Source: Hydrogenispora ethanolica (GTDB lineage Bacteria > Bacillota > UBA4882 > UBA8346). From it: a stretch of 64,000 nt of DNA. Below, one piece after another: positions 19,722 through 29,282 of this stretch. The position numbers were made by a program, and so were the translations under genes. The DNA is taken from the NCBI RefSeq assembly GCF_004340685.1, contig NZ_SLUN01000011.1:62001-126000 (forward strand). Reading direction: 5' to 3'. The notes beneath the pieces are model-generated. The model saw only the letters and a list, made by a program, of their open reading frames with translations. It made no database searches and was not told the origin of the DNA. The number at the start of each line of letters is the position of its first letter. Position 1 is the first letter of the stretch.

Positions 19722-19919
19722 GTGAGCATCGCCAATATGGTGTTACCCCTTAATTTTAATTTTGCTTTCTTTGCGCAACTGGCGACGGCGCCGACGATTC
19801 TCCAATTTCTCGATTCCGTCATCATGCCCTACGGCACCGCCGACCGCCAACTTTACTTCCGGTTGACCTGTTCGGCGCTGACGACGGTCTCATTCGGTTT
19901 CACCCGGACCGAATTGTAA
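19722..19919 (+). pseudogene. orphan coding-like fragment
   Basis: An open frame of 65 codons (GTG at 19722 or ATG at 19737) whose last 45 codons use G/C-ending codons like the real genes here and end at TAA, abutting the convergent gene at 19920. There is no ribosome binding site, and the 5' part enters an AT-rich tract beside the 21-bp array. It could be the C-terminal remnant of a lost gene. No family was recognised. Confidence 0.25.
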
Positions 19920-20582
19920 TCATTTGACGCCCAACAACTCCTGAAACTCCTGGGTGAGCTTCTCTTCCAGCCGGTTCATGGCTTCGGCCATCTGATCGAC
20001 ATCCACCGTAATCCGCTCCAGATCACAGGCCCCGTCAAAACTGTCCTCGCGGCATTTCTTGAGATAGCCGCGGAGATTCAACGAATATTGGATTTGCCCG
20101 AGGTACTTTTCGAAGAGCTGTTCAACCAGCATGGACAGTTCATTGCTGAAATAGATCCGCTTTTCCCAAAAATAGCTGTATAGATCGATCAGCTCATCGG
20201 TCACAATGTCGATCATCAACGAACCGCCATTCTGATTGCCGGATTCCGTCCGGCCCGCGGATAGGGCGATGGTCTGATCGCGGAGGTTGTCGCTGAATTT
20301 TAAGATCCGCTGATACAACTCACGGATGATTTGGGCCCGTTCCTCATGGAGCCGGGTAAACTTGACTTCATGCTCCAGGCTGGCCTCATGTAATTTCGCC
20401 TTATACTGTTCCGTCTCCAGGGCGACGCGATGCTTGAACCGCTCCAGCTCCAGGGAGAGCTTTCCTTTATGCTTCTCCAGTTCGATTGCTAAATACCGGT
20501 CGAAGAGATACTTGGTGAGGTAGGCCGCAAACCCGCCTCCCACCAAGAATGCTGAAATATCGCGCAAATAGTCGACAACCAT
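19920..20582 (-). CDS. membrane-anchored coiled-coil protein of unknown function
   Basis: 220 residues. A short hydrophobic N-terminal segment (about 8-26, ISAFLVGGGFAAYLTKYLF) is followed by a long charged coiled coil (about 32-100, rich in LEKHKGKL- and LERFKHRV-type heptads) and an alpha-helical C-terminal half. Similar architecture occurs in uncharacterised bacterial membrane proteins; no enzyme motif is seen. The ribosome binding site is weak, so the start is uncertain. It lies 66 bp downstream of the SPOCS/DUF6385-like gene and may share its transcript. Confidence 0.65.
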   Translation of the reverse strand: MVVDYLRDISAFLVGGGFAAYLTKYLFDRYLAIELEKHKGKLSLELERFKHRVALETEQYKAKLHEASLEHEVKFTRLHEERAQIIRELYQRILKFSDNLRDQTIALSAGRTESGNQNGGSLMIDIVTDELIDLYSYFWEKRIYFSNELSMLVEQLFEKYLGQIQYSLNLRGYLKKCREDSFDGACDLERITVDVDQMAEAMNRLEEKLTQEFQELLGVK

Positions 20583-20648
20583 TGGAATCGGTCCATCCTC
20601 ACGCTCCTGAAATAAACGCCGGAATCTTCCGGCAAGAAATTCACCATC

Positions 20649-21434
20649 CTAGGCTTGCGCCTGAAACCAAACATCCAGAACCACGGGGCGTCCGGGCTCG
20701 GCCGAACGGTAAGTTAAGCGGATGAACCGCAAAAAATGCTCCGGAACCAAGATGTTTTTCCGGCCGGGCCCGAGCGGCAGCTCCAACGAATCGGCCAGCC
20801 ATTCCCGGCCGTCGGGGCTGATCTCCAGTCCAATCAAGGCGCTGTTTACAGGATGCCGGTTCATCACGCAATAGCTCATTTGGAAATAGTCGGCCATCGA
20901 TTCGGTCAAAACCGTTTGCAGCGAATCGGCGCTCGTCACCGTGGCATTTTGGGTCCAATCGCGATGCCCGGAAATCTCGACGCCGCGGCGCGGATATAGC
21001 TCCGAATTCGTGACGCATGCCTCCTTTAGAATCTGGATTTCGAAATGCAAGGTAATAGCCAGTCGCAGCGCTGACCCATCCGCACGGTAATTCACCGCCG
21101 GAGGTTTGCAGTCGACTCTGAGCTGAGCTTCGCAGCAGCATTCCTTGGCCGGAACGAGCAGCGAGAAGGGAAGATCCCGCCATCGATGGATAATCACCCC
21201 GGCGGGCTCCAGACACTCCACCTCCAATCGGACCGAACCCTCCATGGTCAAATAGCCGCCATGGGGAATCGCGGCAATTTCAAGCGGGGTGACGTGCCAG
21301 TCTTTCAGCTGCTCGAGCGCCAAATCGAGTGGGGTTTCAACGATTGTTTGCGCGGTCAATCGCGCCAACAATTTTTTTACCAGGAAACTCTCTGAATGAC
21401 ACCGATCAATTTCCGGTTCCGGCAAAACCTTCAC
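20649..21434 (-). CDS. SPOCS (DUF3794)-like plus DUF6385-like protein
   Basis: 261 residues. Residues about 45-145 resemble a SPOCS/DUF3794 domain (LTMEGSVRLEVECLEP, LPFSLLVPAKECCCEAQLRV, alternating beta strands). Residues about 175-261 resemble the C-terminal domain of the neighbouring gene at 21502-22275 (ISPDGREWL here, VSPDATSWV there; both end in a VLD/LN-x-x-FQ strand). SPOCS domains occur in spore coat morphogenetic proteins. The start is taken as GTG at 21434, but its AAGG lies directly against it; TTG at 21425 is an alternative. Domain names are by pattern recognition only. Confidence 0.6.
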   Translation of the reverse strand: MKVLPEPEIDRCHSESFLVKKLLARLTAQTIVETPLDLALEQLKDWHVTPLEIAAIPHGGYLTMEGSVRLEVECLEPAGVIIHRWRDLPFSLLVPAKECCCEAQLRVDCKPPAVNYRADGSALRLAITLHFEIQILKEACVTNSELYPRRGVEISGHRDWTQNATVTSADSLQTVLTESMADYFQMSYCVMNRHPVNSALIGLEISPDGREWLADSLELPLGPGRKNILVPEHFLRFIRLTYRSAEPGRPVVLDVWFQAQA

Positions 21435-21501
21435 CCTTTTTAAGGAAAAGTCTCGATTGTCTTATCATATGACAAGGGAAGACGAAAGGTCCTCCCTTGT
21501 T

Positions 21502-22275
21502 TTAACTATGGCCCTGGAAGAAGATGTTGAGCGTAACCGCGCTGGCGGCGTTCACCGCCGCGTAGTACACCCGGGCGTATTTGAGGAATACCGTCGAAAC
21601 CAGTCCCGTGACATCGCCGACATTCAGCGTGACATAGCTGGTATTGTCGACCCAGCTGGTGGCGTCCGGACTGACCTGGAGCTTTGCCACGGCTTGAGCG
21701 TTGGCGGCCAACGAAGAGTTGACCAGCCCAAAAGTGTACTCCGATAAACTAAGAACATTGTAGGTGGTATCCGGAGAGCCGGCGGTATTCGTAAAATTGG
21801 GGCGAACCGCCGAAACGTCGGTGGTAGCCAGCGTAGATTGGACCGCCAGACCCGCACTGGTGATCAACAGACCGCCGGTGGGCGGAGTGATCGACAGACC
21901 GCTGGATGGGGCGGTGACGGTCAAGCCGTTAGCCGGGGCGGTGATCGCCAAACCCGTGCTGGTGATGGCTAAGCCATTGGTGGGCGGAGTGATCGACAGA
22001 CCGCTGGATGGAGCGGTGACGGTCAAGCCGTTAGCCGGGGCGGTGATCGCCAAACCCGTGCTGGTGATGGCCAAGCCATTGGTGGGCGGAGTAATCGACA
22101 GGCCGCCGGACGGAGCGGTGACGGTCAAGCCGTTAGCCGGGGCGGTGATCGCCAAACCCGTGCTGGTGATGCTGAGATTGCCGGAAGAATCGGTATTGAA
22201 AGCGGTATTGTTCCCGCCATAGATTTTGATGCGGACTTGATCGGGATTATCCTGGAAGATTTTAAAGTTGGGCAT
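21502..22275 (-). CDS. DUF6385-like protein with Thr/Ser-rich tandem repeat
   Basis: 257 residues. The N-terminus MPNFKIFQDNPDQVRIKIYG is followed by three 34-residue repeats (residues 35-136) made of GLAIT/GLTVT/GLSIT strands separated by AP or PP turns. A C-terminal beta domain ends VTLNIFFQGHS. No signal peptide is seen. The repeats are rich in Thr and Ser and could be O-glycosylated; four glycosyltransferases are encoded divergently next door. AAAGGAGG precedes the ATG. The likely role is a spore-surface or appendage structural protein (inference). Confidence 0.7.
   Translation of the reverse strand: MPNFKIFQDNPDQVRIKIYGGNNTAFNTDSSGNLSITSTGLAITAPANGLTVTAPSGGLSITPPTNGLAITSTGLAITAPANGLTVTAPSSGLSITPPTNGLAITSTGLAITAPANGLTVTAPSSGLSITPPTGGLLITSAGLAVQSTLATTDVSAVRPNFTNTAGSPDTTYNVLSLSEYTFGLVNSSLAANAQAVAKLQVSPDATSWVDNTSYVTLNVGDVTGLVSTVFLKYARVYYAAVNAASAVTLNIFFQGHS
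21868..22173 (-). repeat. three 102-bp tandem repeats inside the DUF6385-like gene
   Basis: The 34-codon unit is repeated three times with near-identical DNA, so expansion is recent. A fourth partial unit follows (LLITSAGLAV). Copy number may vary between strains. Confidence 0.9.
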
Positions 22276-22429
22276 CAGGGTGCCTCCTTTCGATTCAATA
22301 GCCCGTAAAAGCCCGTGGAAGGGGTTTCAGTAATAGCATATGGCCCAATCAGTGGAAGGTCACAGTCCCGATGCATATATTAGGACGGAAATCCCATGAA
22401 ATACTGAAAGCATAGAAAGCGAGCCCAAA

Positions 22430-24499
22430 ATGAGCACCGTCAGTCTATGTATGATTGTCAAAAATGAAGCGGATAACCTGCCCCGGTGCCTGAAAAGCAC
22501 GGCCGGGGCGGTTGATGAACTGATTGTGGTGGACACCGGATCTACCGATAATTCGCTGGAGATTGCGAAAAGTTTTGGAGCCCGGGTCAGCTCCTTTCCC
22601 TGGAATGGCAATTTTAGTGCGGCGCGGAACGCTTCCCTAGCGAATGCTTCCGGAGACTGGATCCTGTTCCTGGACGCCGATGAGGAACTAACGCCGGAGA
22701 GCGCCCGGATCTTGCGCCAAATCACGGCCACTCCTGCGGTGGAAGGCTATTTTGTCAAGATCCTCAATTATTTGGGGAACGAGAATTGGAACGAAGTCTG
22801 CCCGGACCTCGTTTTCCGGCTTTTTCGGAACCGGCCGGCTTACCGGTTTCGGGGCGCCATTCACGAACAGATCGTGGATGTCATCCTCGAACAGAATCAA
22901 ACGGCGCGTTATCAAACGGCCGAAAATTTGATAATCCGCCATTACGGCTACCTAAACCAGGCGATTGAGGCCAAGGATAAAAAAAACCGTAACCTGCGCC
23001 TGATCCAAGCGGAGCTGGAAAGAGATCCCCAGAATCGCTTGCTCCGCTATCACTACGGCGTGGAGCTGTACCGGGCGGAGCGTTTTGACGAGGCTGCCGT
23101 CGAGCTGCATCAAGCCGCCAATGGAATTGACCCTGCCGCCATTTACCTGCCCAAACTCCTGCGCTACCTCGTCTTGGCCTATCAAGGAGCCGGCTGTCCC
23201 GAGCAGGCATTGGAGACCGTCCGGATCGGGCTATCGCTCTTTCCAAACTATGCCGATCTTTATTATTACGGCGGATTAAGCCATCTTGAGCAACGCGACT
23301 ATGTCCAGGCTTACCATGCCTTCCGGCAAGCCGCCGCCATGCCCGAACAACCTTGCTACTACGCGTCGTTCAGCGGCATTCGCGGCTTCCGGGCCTATTA
23401 TCAGCTGGGGCAACTGGCTGAGGTCTTCCTCAACCCCGAAGAAGCGTTAAAGTATTACATTCATAGCTTAGGCGATAATCCCGCCTTTGCCCCGGCGCTC
23501 CGGAGCATCGTGCGGCTGCTCAAGCCTCAGGATGACCCGGAGTACGCCCGGCAATGCCTGGAGAAGATCTGCGATTTCTGTACCCCCCAGGCTCAGCTCT
23601 GGTTGGGGCAGATTCTGTTTCAGGAGTCCGCTTACGCCCTGGCATTACAATATTTGGAATCCGGATCGGCCGGACCCCAAGTGCCGGGAGAAGTAAAATT
23701 ATGGCGGGCGATCTGCCTCTGCCAGCAACGCCGTTTTTTAGAAGCGCTCCATCTTTTGAAGGAGTTTCCGCCAGCGGATCCCCTCTATCCGCTGGCCCTG
23801 CTCAATCAATTACTCTGCTTTTGGATTCAGGGAAACCGCCGCAAAACGCTTTCCCTGGCCCGTCAGCTCCAGACTCTGGGTTTATCCGAAGATACCGCGG
23901 CTGTGATCAGTCTGCTCACGCATGTCCTGCCGCAGCAGCAAAAGATCTTCGAATTGACGGATAGCCAAGGCCAGCCTATCTTTTTGGCCTGGGCCAAACG
24001 GCTCTTAAAAAGGGGCCAGGATTCCGGGAAACCAGCCAAAACCGCCGGAGTTCGCCTGGGACCGGACGGCATCTCCCTGCTCCTGGATATCCTGCTCCGC
24101 TTGATCGACTTGAATGAATCTGCCCTGGCCGAATCCCTGCTAAACCGGCTGGACCCGGAGGTGCTGAGCGGCCAGGCCGGTGCCATTGGACAGCTGTACT
24201 ATCGCTACCAGCGTTTGGATGAGGCTTGTCAATATCTCCGGTTTTATGCCGAAACCCATCCCGAGTCGGCCGCGGCCCTTTATGACCTGGCTGAAGTGGA
24301 ACGGGATCGCGGCAATGCCATTCATGCCGAAACGCTCTACCGGCAGGCTTTGGCGCTGGATCCCAAAGAGCCGCGGTTTTATATCGCCTTGATCCGGCTT
24401 TACCAAAAACTCCGGCGGGAGCTGCTGGAAGAGGCCGTTGCACAGTTTCCGGAGATTCCGGTCCTCCAAAAGTTGCTCCGGGAGGCGCAGGAGCAATGA
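22430..24499 (+). CDS. family 2 glycosyltransferase with TPR tail
   Basis: 689 residues. The N-terminal GT-A domain (about 1-220) shows CMIVKNEADNLPRCL, VVDTGSTDNS, the FSAARNASL loop and the metal-binding DXD as LFLDADEE. A long helical TPR-like region follows (about 220-689, repeated YLPKLLRYLVLAYQGAG and ALYDLAEVERDRGNAIHAETLYRQAL units). Such GT2-TPR enzymes transfer sugars to proteins or peptides (for example SunS-type) or to polysaccharide. It is the first of four overlapping glycosyltransferase genes. The donor and acceptor are unknown. Confidence 0.85.
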   Translation: MSTVSLCMIVKNEADNLPRCLKSTAGAVDELIVVDTGSTDNSLEIAKSFGARVSSFPWNGNFSAARNASLANASGDWILFLDADEELTPESARILRQITATPAVEGYFVKILNYLGNENWNEVCPDLVFRLFRNRPAYRFRGAIHEQIVDVILEQNQTARYQTAENLIIRHYGYLNQAIEAKDKKNRNLRLIQAELERDPQNRLLRYHYGVELYRAERFDEAAVELHQAANGIDPAAIYLPKLLRYLVLAYQGAGCPEQALETVRIGLSLFPNYADLYYYGGLSHLEQRDYVQAYHAFRQAAAMPEQPCYYASFSGIRGFRAYYQLGQLAEVFLNPEEALKYYIHSLGDNPAFAPALRSIVRLLKPQDDPEYARQCLEKICDFCTPQAQLWLGQILFQESAYALALQYLESGSAGPQVPGEVKLWRAICLCQQRRFLEALHLLKEFPPADPLYPLALLNQLLCFWIQGNRRKTLSLARQLQTLGLSEDTAAVISLLTHVLPQQQKIFELTDSQGQPIFLAWAKRLLKRGQDSGKPAKTAGVRLGPDGISLLLDILLRLIDLNESALAESLLNRLDPEVLSGQAGAIGQLYYRYQRLDEACQYLRFYAETHPESAAALYDLAEVERDRGNAIHAETLYRQALALDPKEPRFYIALIRLYQKLRRELLEEAVAQFPEIPVLQKLLREAQEQ

Positions 24500-26283
24500 A
24501 ACCGTCCCTCTCGGCAGTCTTGATCGTCAAAAACGAACAGCAAAACCTGGCCCGTTGCCTGCACAGCCTGTCGGGGCAGGTGGATGAGATTGTGATCGTG
24601 GACACGGGTTCGCAAGACGGAACTATCGCTGTCGCCCGGCAATTTACCGAACGCATTTATGAATATGCCTGGCACCAAGATTTTAGCGCCGCGCGCAACT
24701 ATGGACTTTCCCGGGCGAGCGGCGACTGGATCCTCTCGCTGGACGCCGATGAAACTCTGGATAGCAGCCAGGGAGGGCTGGATGCTTTATTGGCAGCCGA
24801 TTCGGGGCTGGATGCCTACTTTCTGCCTCTCTACAACCAAAACCCGGCAACCCGGGAATCCACCGTCCACCAAGTGCTGCGGCTCTTCAGAAACACTCCG
24901 GAGTATCGCTTTCAAGGGTCCATTCATGAGCAGATTATCATCCAAGATCCGAAGCGGGTCGGCCTCGCCGTTCATCCCATCATTCGGCATCATGCCGCCG
25001 GCGAACGGGAACGAAACCGTAAACGCGGCCGTAATCTCGCCCTCCTGCGGCGGCAGCTCGGCACCGATCCGGTCAATCCGTTCCTCCAATATTATTTGGG
25101 TCTGGAATGGCTGGGTCTGAATCAGCCCGCCCGCGCTTTGCCGTTGCTTGAAGATGCCTGCCGGGCTATGGCCGAGGACCAGATCATCTTTCGGACGCCG
25201 GCGCTCCATTACTACATCACCGCGCTCAAAGCGGTTGGCCGCGTGGATGAAGCCTTGGCGCTCTGTTTGGCGGAGACGGAACGATACCCGAATTATGCCG
25301 ACCTCTTTTTTCACGGGGGGCTATTATTGGAGGCCGGCGGCGAATACCAGATTGCCATGGACTGGTTTGAAGAAGCTGTCCGCTCAGGCCCACCGCCCCC
25401 CTTCTTCTTTCACACCCAAGGATGCGCCTCTTTCCTGGCCCTTTTCCATATTGGTTACTGCCAGGAACAACTGGGAAAAAGGAAGCAAGCCATCCGCTCC
25501 TATCGCGAGGCGCTGAATAATCACTCCGATGCGTTTTTTGTCATCTACCCGCTTTTCCTGGCGGTCTTGAATGAACTCGGGGCCGAACCGGCCCGCGATT
25601 ATTTTTTGCGCAACGGCGACTTGCGTGACGGTCAGCGCGGCGCCATTCTGGCGGAATTATTTTTTGAAGCGGGCCATCCCGGCATCGCCGCCCGCTGCTT
25701 GGAAGACCCGGAGATCCGCCGTCATGTCCAACCGGCGCAGACGGTTCATTGGTTGCTTTTCTCCGGCCAACCCGGGGCGGCGCTGGCAGAGTTGAACCAA
25801 TTGACTCATCGTGAAAATCCTCCGGAGCCATTGCTGGAGGAGCGGGTCGGTGCCTTGCTTCTGACAGCCAATTATTCGGCCGCCAAACGCGATGCGCTTC
25901 TGCTCTGGCGGCTCCCGGGCAGCCGGATCCAGGCTATCGCCTATCTGAATCTAATCCATTGGGTAACGCATTGCCGCCTGGGCTGCCGTCCGGAAGCCGC
26001 TTCACAGCCTGTAATCATCAAAACCCTCGTCGAACTGGTGGAGAATTGCCTGAAAGCGCGCGCCGCCGAGAAATTGGTTACGGCATCCCCTTATGAAGGA
26101 CTCATCGTTCACACTCTCAACGTCTTAGCCCGTCTATCGTTTAGGGGCCCTGTCGCTTTGGACGCTTATTTTCGACAAAAAGCCGAGCTCTGGCGGAAAC
26201 TTTGTCAATTCCGGACCGGCATGAAGGGAGATTTGACGGGTGTCCGCCATTTCGGTGAGCTTGTGTGTGATCGCCAGGGATGA
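24496..26283 (+). CDS. family 2 glycosyltransferase with TPR tail
   Basis: 595 residues, the same architecture as the preceding gene: VLIVKNEQQNLARCL, VDTGSQDGT, DFSAARNYGLSRASGDW and DXD in LSLDADETL, then a TPR-like helical tail. The start overlaps the previous stop as ATGA, so translation is coupled. Divergence between the GT domains suggests old duplication with distinct specificities rather than redundancy. Confidence 0.85.
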   Translation: MKPSLSAVLIVKNEQQNLARCLHSLSGQVDEIVIVDTGSQDGTIAVARQFTERIYEYAWHQDFSAARNYGLSRASGDWILSLDADETLDSSQGGLDALLAADSGLDAYFLPLYNQNPATRESTVHQVLRLFRNTPEYRFQGSIHEQIIIQDPKRVGLAVHPIIRHHAAGERERNRKRGRNLALLRRQLGTDPVNPFLQYYLGLEWLGLNQPARALPLLEDACRAMAEDQIIFRTPALHYYITALKAVGRVDEALALCLAETERYPNYADLFFHGGLLLEAGGEYQIAMDWFEEAVRSGPPPPFFFHTQGCASFLALFHIGYCQEQLGKRKQAIRSYREALNNHSDAFFVIYPLFLAVLNELGAEPARDYFLRNGDLRDGQRGAILAELFFEAGHPGIAARCLEDPEIRRHVQPAQTVHWLLFSGQPGAALAELNQLTHRENPPEPLLEERVGALLLTANYSAAKRDALLLWRLPGSRIQAIAYLNLIHWVTHCRLGCRPEAASQPVIIKTLVELVENCLKARAAEKLVTASPYEGLIVHTLNVLARLSFRGPVALDAYFRQKAELWRKLCQFRTGMKGDLTGVRHFGELVCDRQG

Positions 26284-27778
26284 AGCAGCGGTGATTGCGG
26301 ACTGTCTGAACAGTGCCAGGCCTTTCGTGACGGAGATGATTGTAGTCGATACCGGCTCAACCGATCGGACCCGGGAATTGTCGGTCGCTCTCGGAGCCCG
26401 GGTTTTCGACTGGGATTGGAGCGGCGATTTCGCCGCAGCCCGCAATTACGGGCTGGAACAAGCAGAGAGCGCTTGGATTCTCGTGCTGGATGCCGACGAA
26501 ACGCTGGAACCGACGACCACGGATGACTTCCAAACCTTACTCCGGGACACCCGGATCGAAGGCTACTATCTGACCATCCGCAGTCAACTGGAGAATCATA
26601 GGGAAAGCATTGACTACGTAGTCCGGCTTTTCCGGAATAAACCGATCTACCGGTTTGACGGAATCATCCATGAACAAGTCGCTGGATCGATCCTGAGGCA
26701 TAATAACGGTTCCGGGCTCGTCAAAGCTCCACTCCTCATCAACCATTCCGGTTACCGCTCCGAGGTCGTTCGGCGAAAGGATAAACACTGCCGCAATATC
26801 CGTCTGATTGAACAGGCTTTGAATAAAAGCCCGCAGGACCCATTCTTATTATACAGCTTGGGAATGGAGCATTACCAAGAAGGACGGCTTGAAAACGGCT
26901 TGGTTTTTCTGGAGCGCGCTTTAACCCTGTTACATGGCGAAGAAGGTTTTTTCCACGAGATACTGTTAGCGGTAGGCGTTGGGCTTTGGCTAACGGAACG
27001 CTTACCGCAACTGGCGGTGTTTCTGGAACGGGCCTTCCGCATGCTGCCCGAGGATCCTGATTTGCACTGGCTGATGAGCCTCCTGGCGTTTCGGAAGAAA
27101 AACTATCAAAGCGCCTTGAGCCATCTCCGGCAAAGCTTCGGGACCACGCTGGCCGTCGAGCCTTCCAAAAGTATTTTGGATGACGATCTGCTTTCTTTGC
27201 GGCAGCATCTTCCACCGGCAACCGCCGCATGTCATGGGTCCGCGGCTGCCGAGACGGAGAATCCGATTCCATGGTCCAATTTGCTGGAGTTAAAGAAACG
27301 ATCCGAGATGGAGGCCGACTGGCCGGAACTGGCCGCATGCATTCCTGCCAAGAGACAGCTTGCCGAACATTTTTTAAGCCGGCAGGATCTACCCTTGGCA
27401 TGGGGGTTACTGCTTTTACAAATCTTGCAATGCGTAACCGAGCGGCAGTGGGCGGAGGCCGACCAAACTTGCCGCCGGCTGGTCGAAACCACCGGCAGTC
27501 AGGGATGGGCTCCTCCGCTAGCGCTGAACGCTTCCTGCCTCAACCTCCTCGGGCAGGAAATCATGATCCGACTCGCCCTCCACCCATGCCGGCTGCCGCC
27601 TGAGCCGGAAATCAGCGGCCCGGCAATTTGCAAGCTACTCCACTGGGGCCTGGACCTTACATTGCACTTGACAATCCCGGCGGAAGGCTATCCGGAAAAG
27701 GAGGGATGGACGCATGACCAAAGTATTGATTGCCAGCCCGGTTCGGCAGAAACCAATCATCCTAAAAGAATTCCTTGA
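26240..27778 (+). CDS. family 2 glycosyltransferase
   Basis: 512 residues, third GT2-type enzyme of the series: SLCVIARDEAAVIADCL, VVDTGSTDRT, DFAAARNYGLEQAESAW and DXD in LVLDADETL, with a helical, partly TPR-like C-terminal half. It starts at GTG 26240 with GGGAG 9 bases upstream, and overlaps the previous gene by 44 bp. Its own 3' end overlaps the next start by 65 bp. Confidence 0.8.
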   Translation: MSAISVSLCVIARDEAAVIADCLNSARPFVTEMIVVDTGSTDRTRELSVALGARVFDWDWSGDFAAARNYGLEQAESAWILVLDADETLEPTTTDDFQTLLRDTRIEGYYLTIRSQLENHRESIDYVVRLFRNKPIYRFDGIIHEQVAGSILRHNNGSGLVKAPLLINHSGYRSEVVRRKDKHCRNIRLIEQALNKSPQDPFLLYSLGMEHYQEGRLENGLVFLERALTLLHGEEGFFHEILLAVGVGLWLTERLPQLAVFLERAFRMLPEDPDLHWLMSLLAFRKKNYQSALSHLRQSFGTTLAVEPSKSILDDDLLSLRQHLPPATAACHGSAAAETENPIPWSNLLELKKRSEMEADWPELAACIPAKRQLAEHFLSRQDLPLAWGLLLLQILQCVTERQWAEADQTCRRLVETTGSQGWAPPLALNASCLNLLGQEIMIRLALHPCRLPPEPEISGPAICKLLHWGLDLTLHLTIPAEGYPEKEGWTHDQSIDCQPGSAETNHPKRIP

Positions 27779-29264
27779 TTCTCTGGTGAAACTGGAAACG
27801 GAGAACCTCGACACCGATTTTCTTTTTATTGATGATAACGAAACACCCAGCGAATGGTTGACCCAATTCAGGGCCCGGACCGGAGAGCAGCGGGTCACTA
27901 TCCTCCCAGGTAACGGAGGGGAAGAATATCTCCGTGACGAACTGACCCATCACTGGCGCTCGCGGTTAATTTGGAAAGTTGCCGCTTATAAGGACCGCTT
28001 CATTGCAGCCGCCAAAGAACGGGGCAGCGACTTCCTGTTGCTGGCCGATTCGGATCTGGTATTGCATCCCAAAACCCTGGTCCATCTGGTTCTGCTCAAC
28101 TTAGATATCGTTTCCGAGGTTTTCTGGACGCGCTGGAATCCTGAGCTTCCGCCTTTGCCCCAAGTTTGGCTGGGGGATCAGTACCGGCTATTCCCCAAAG
28201 CAGCCGATGAAACCATCTCTGAGGAGGAGGCCGGCCGCCGCACCGCCGAATTCCTGTCGATGCTCCGGCAGCCCGGAACTTATAAGGTAGGCGGCTTGGG
28301 CGCCTGTACGCTGATCAGCCGGCGGGCGCTGCTGGCCGGAGTCGCGTTCCGGAAGATTTACAACCTGGGCTTGACAGGGGAAGACCGCCATTTTTGCATC
28401 CGTGCGGCGGCGCTCGGTTTTGAACTGTTTGCCGATACCCATTATCCGCCTTATCATATTTACCGGGAATCGGAATTATCCGGCGTGGCGGAATACCTTC
28501 GCCGCATAGATTCGACGAAAGGCCTCCCCACCTCCGCCCGTCCCGTTCCCGGTTTTATTTCGGGCAACGGACTCACCCTGGCAATGCTGGTTCGGAACGA
28601 AGCCGGGCGCTTTCTTGAGCCAGTCCTCGCCCAGGCCCGTCAGTATGTCGAACGAGTGGTCATCGTCGATGACGCCAGCGAGGATCCGACCGTTTCCATC
28701 TGCCAAAAAGCGCTGGCCGGGATCCCGCTTTCCCTGGTGTCCAACCCGGCTCCCGCCTTTCACAACGAGATTATCCTCCGGCGGCAATTGTGGTCCATGG
28801 CAATCGCGACGCAGCCGCAGTGGATCTTGATTCTCGACGCCGATGAACTCTTTGAGGAGCGGGCGGTTACGGAGTTGCCTCGTCTTTTGAACGATGCATC
28901 CGTCGATGTCTATACATTCCGGTTGTTTGATTTCTGGAACGAAACCCATTACCGGGAGGACCGTTATTGGCAGGCCCATCGCACCTACCGGCCATTTTTA
29001 GTGCGATACCGCCCGGATTTCGATTATCAATGGCAGGAGACCCCTCAGCATTGCGGGAGGTTTCCCCGGAATATTCTGGAGCTGCGCGTCGCGGCCAATC
29101 CTTTGCGTATCAAGCACCTGGGCTGGTCCAGGCCTGCCGACCGGGTGGCCAAATTCCGCCGCTATCGAGAGCTTGATCCCGAGGGACGTTATGGAGTCTT
29201 GGAACAGTATCGTTCCATCCTGGCCCCCTGTCCCCATCTCATCCCATGGCATGAGCAAGAATAA
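27714..29264 (+). CDS. two-domain glycosyltransferase
   Basis: 516 residues with two apparent GT-A domains. The first (about 1-265) starts MTKVLIASPVRQKPIIL, carries LLLADSDLVLHP (DXD-like) and LTGEDRHFCIRA. The second (about 280-516) has AMLVRNEAGRFLEPVL, VVIVDDASEDPT and LILDADELFEE, like GT2. It starts inside the previous gene with AAAAGGAGG upstream. It could add two sugars in sequence, or one domain may be structural; both keep acidic motifs. Confidence 0.8.
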   Translation: MTKVLIASPVRQKPIILKEFLDSLVKLETENLDTDFLFIDDNETPSEWLTQFRARTGEQRVTILPGNGGEEYLRDELTHHWRSRLIWKVAAYKDRFIAAAKERGSDFLLLADSDLVLHPKTLVHLVLLNLDIVSEVFWTRWNPELPPLPQVWLGDQYRLFPKAADETISEEEAGRRTAEFLSMLRQPGTYKVGGLGACTLISRRALLAGVAFRKIYNLGLTGEDRHFCIRAAALGFELFADTHYPPYHIYRESELSGVAEYLRRIDSTKGLPTSARPVPGFISGNGLTLAMLVRNEAGRFLEPVLAQARQYVERVVIVDDASEDPTVSICQKALAGIPLSLVSNPAPAFHNEIILRRQLWSMAIATQPQWILILDADELFEERAVTELPRLLNDASVDVYTFRLFDFWNETHYREDRYWQAHRTYRPFLVRYRPDFDYQWQETPQHCGRFPRNILELRVAANPLRIKHLGWSRPADRVAKFRRYRELDPEGRYGVLEQYRSILAPCPHLIPWHEQE

Positions 29265-29282
29265 AAAGCGAGGCTGAAGAGG

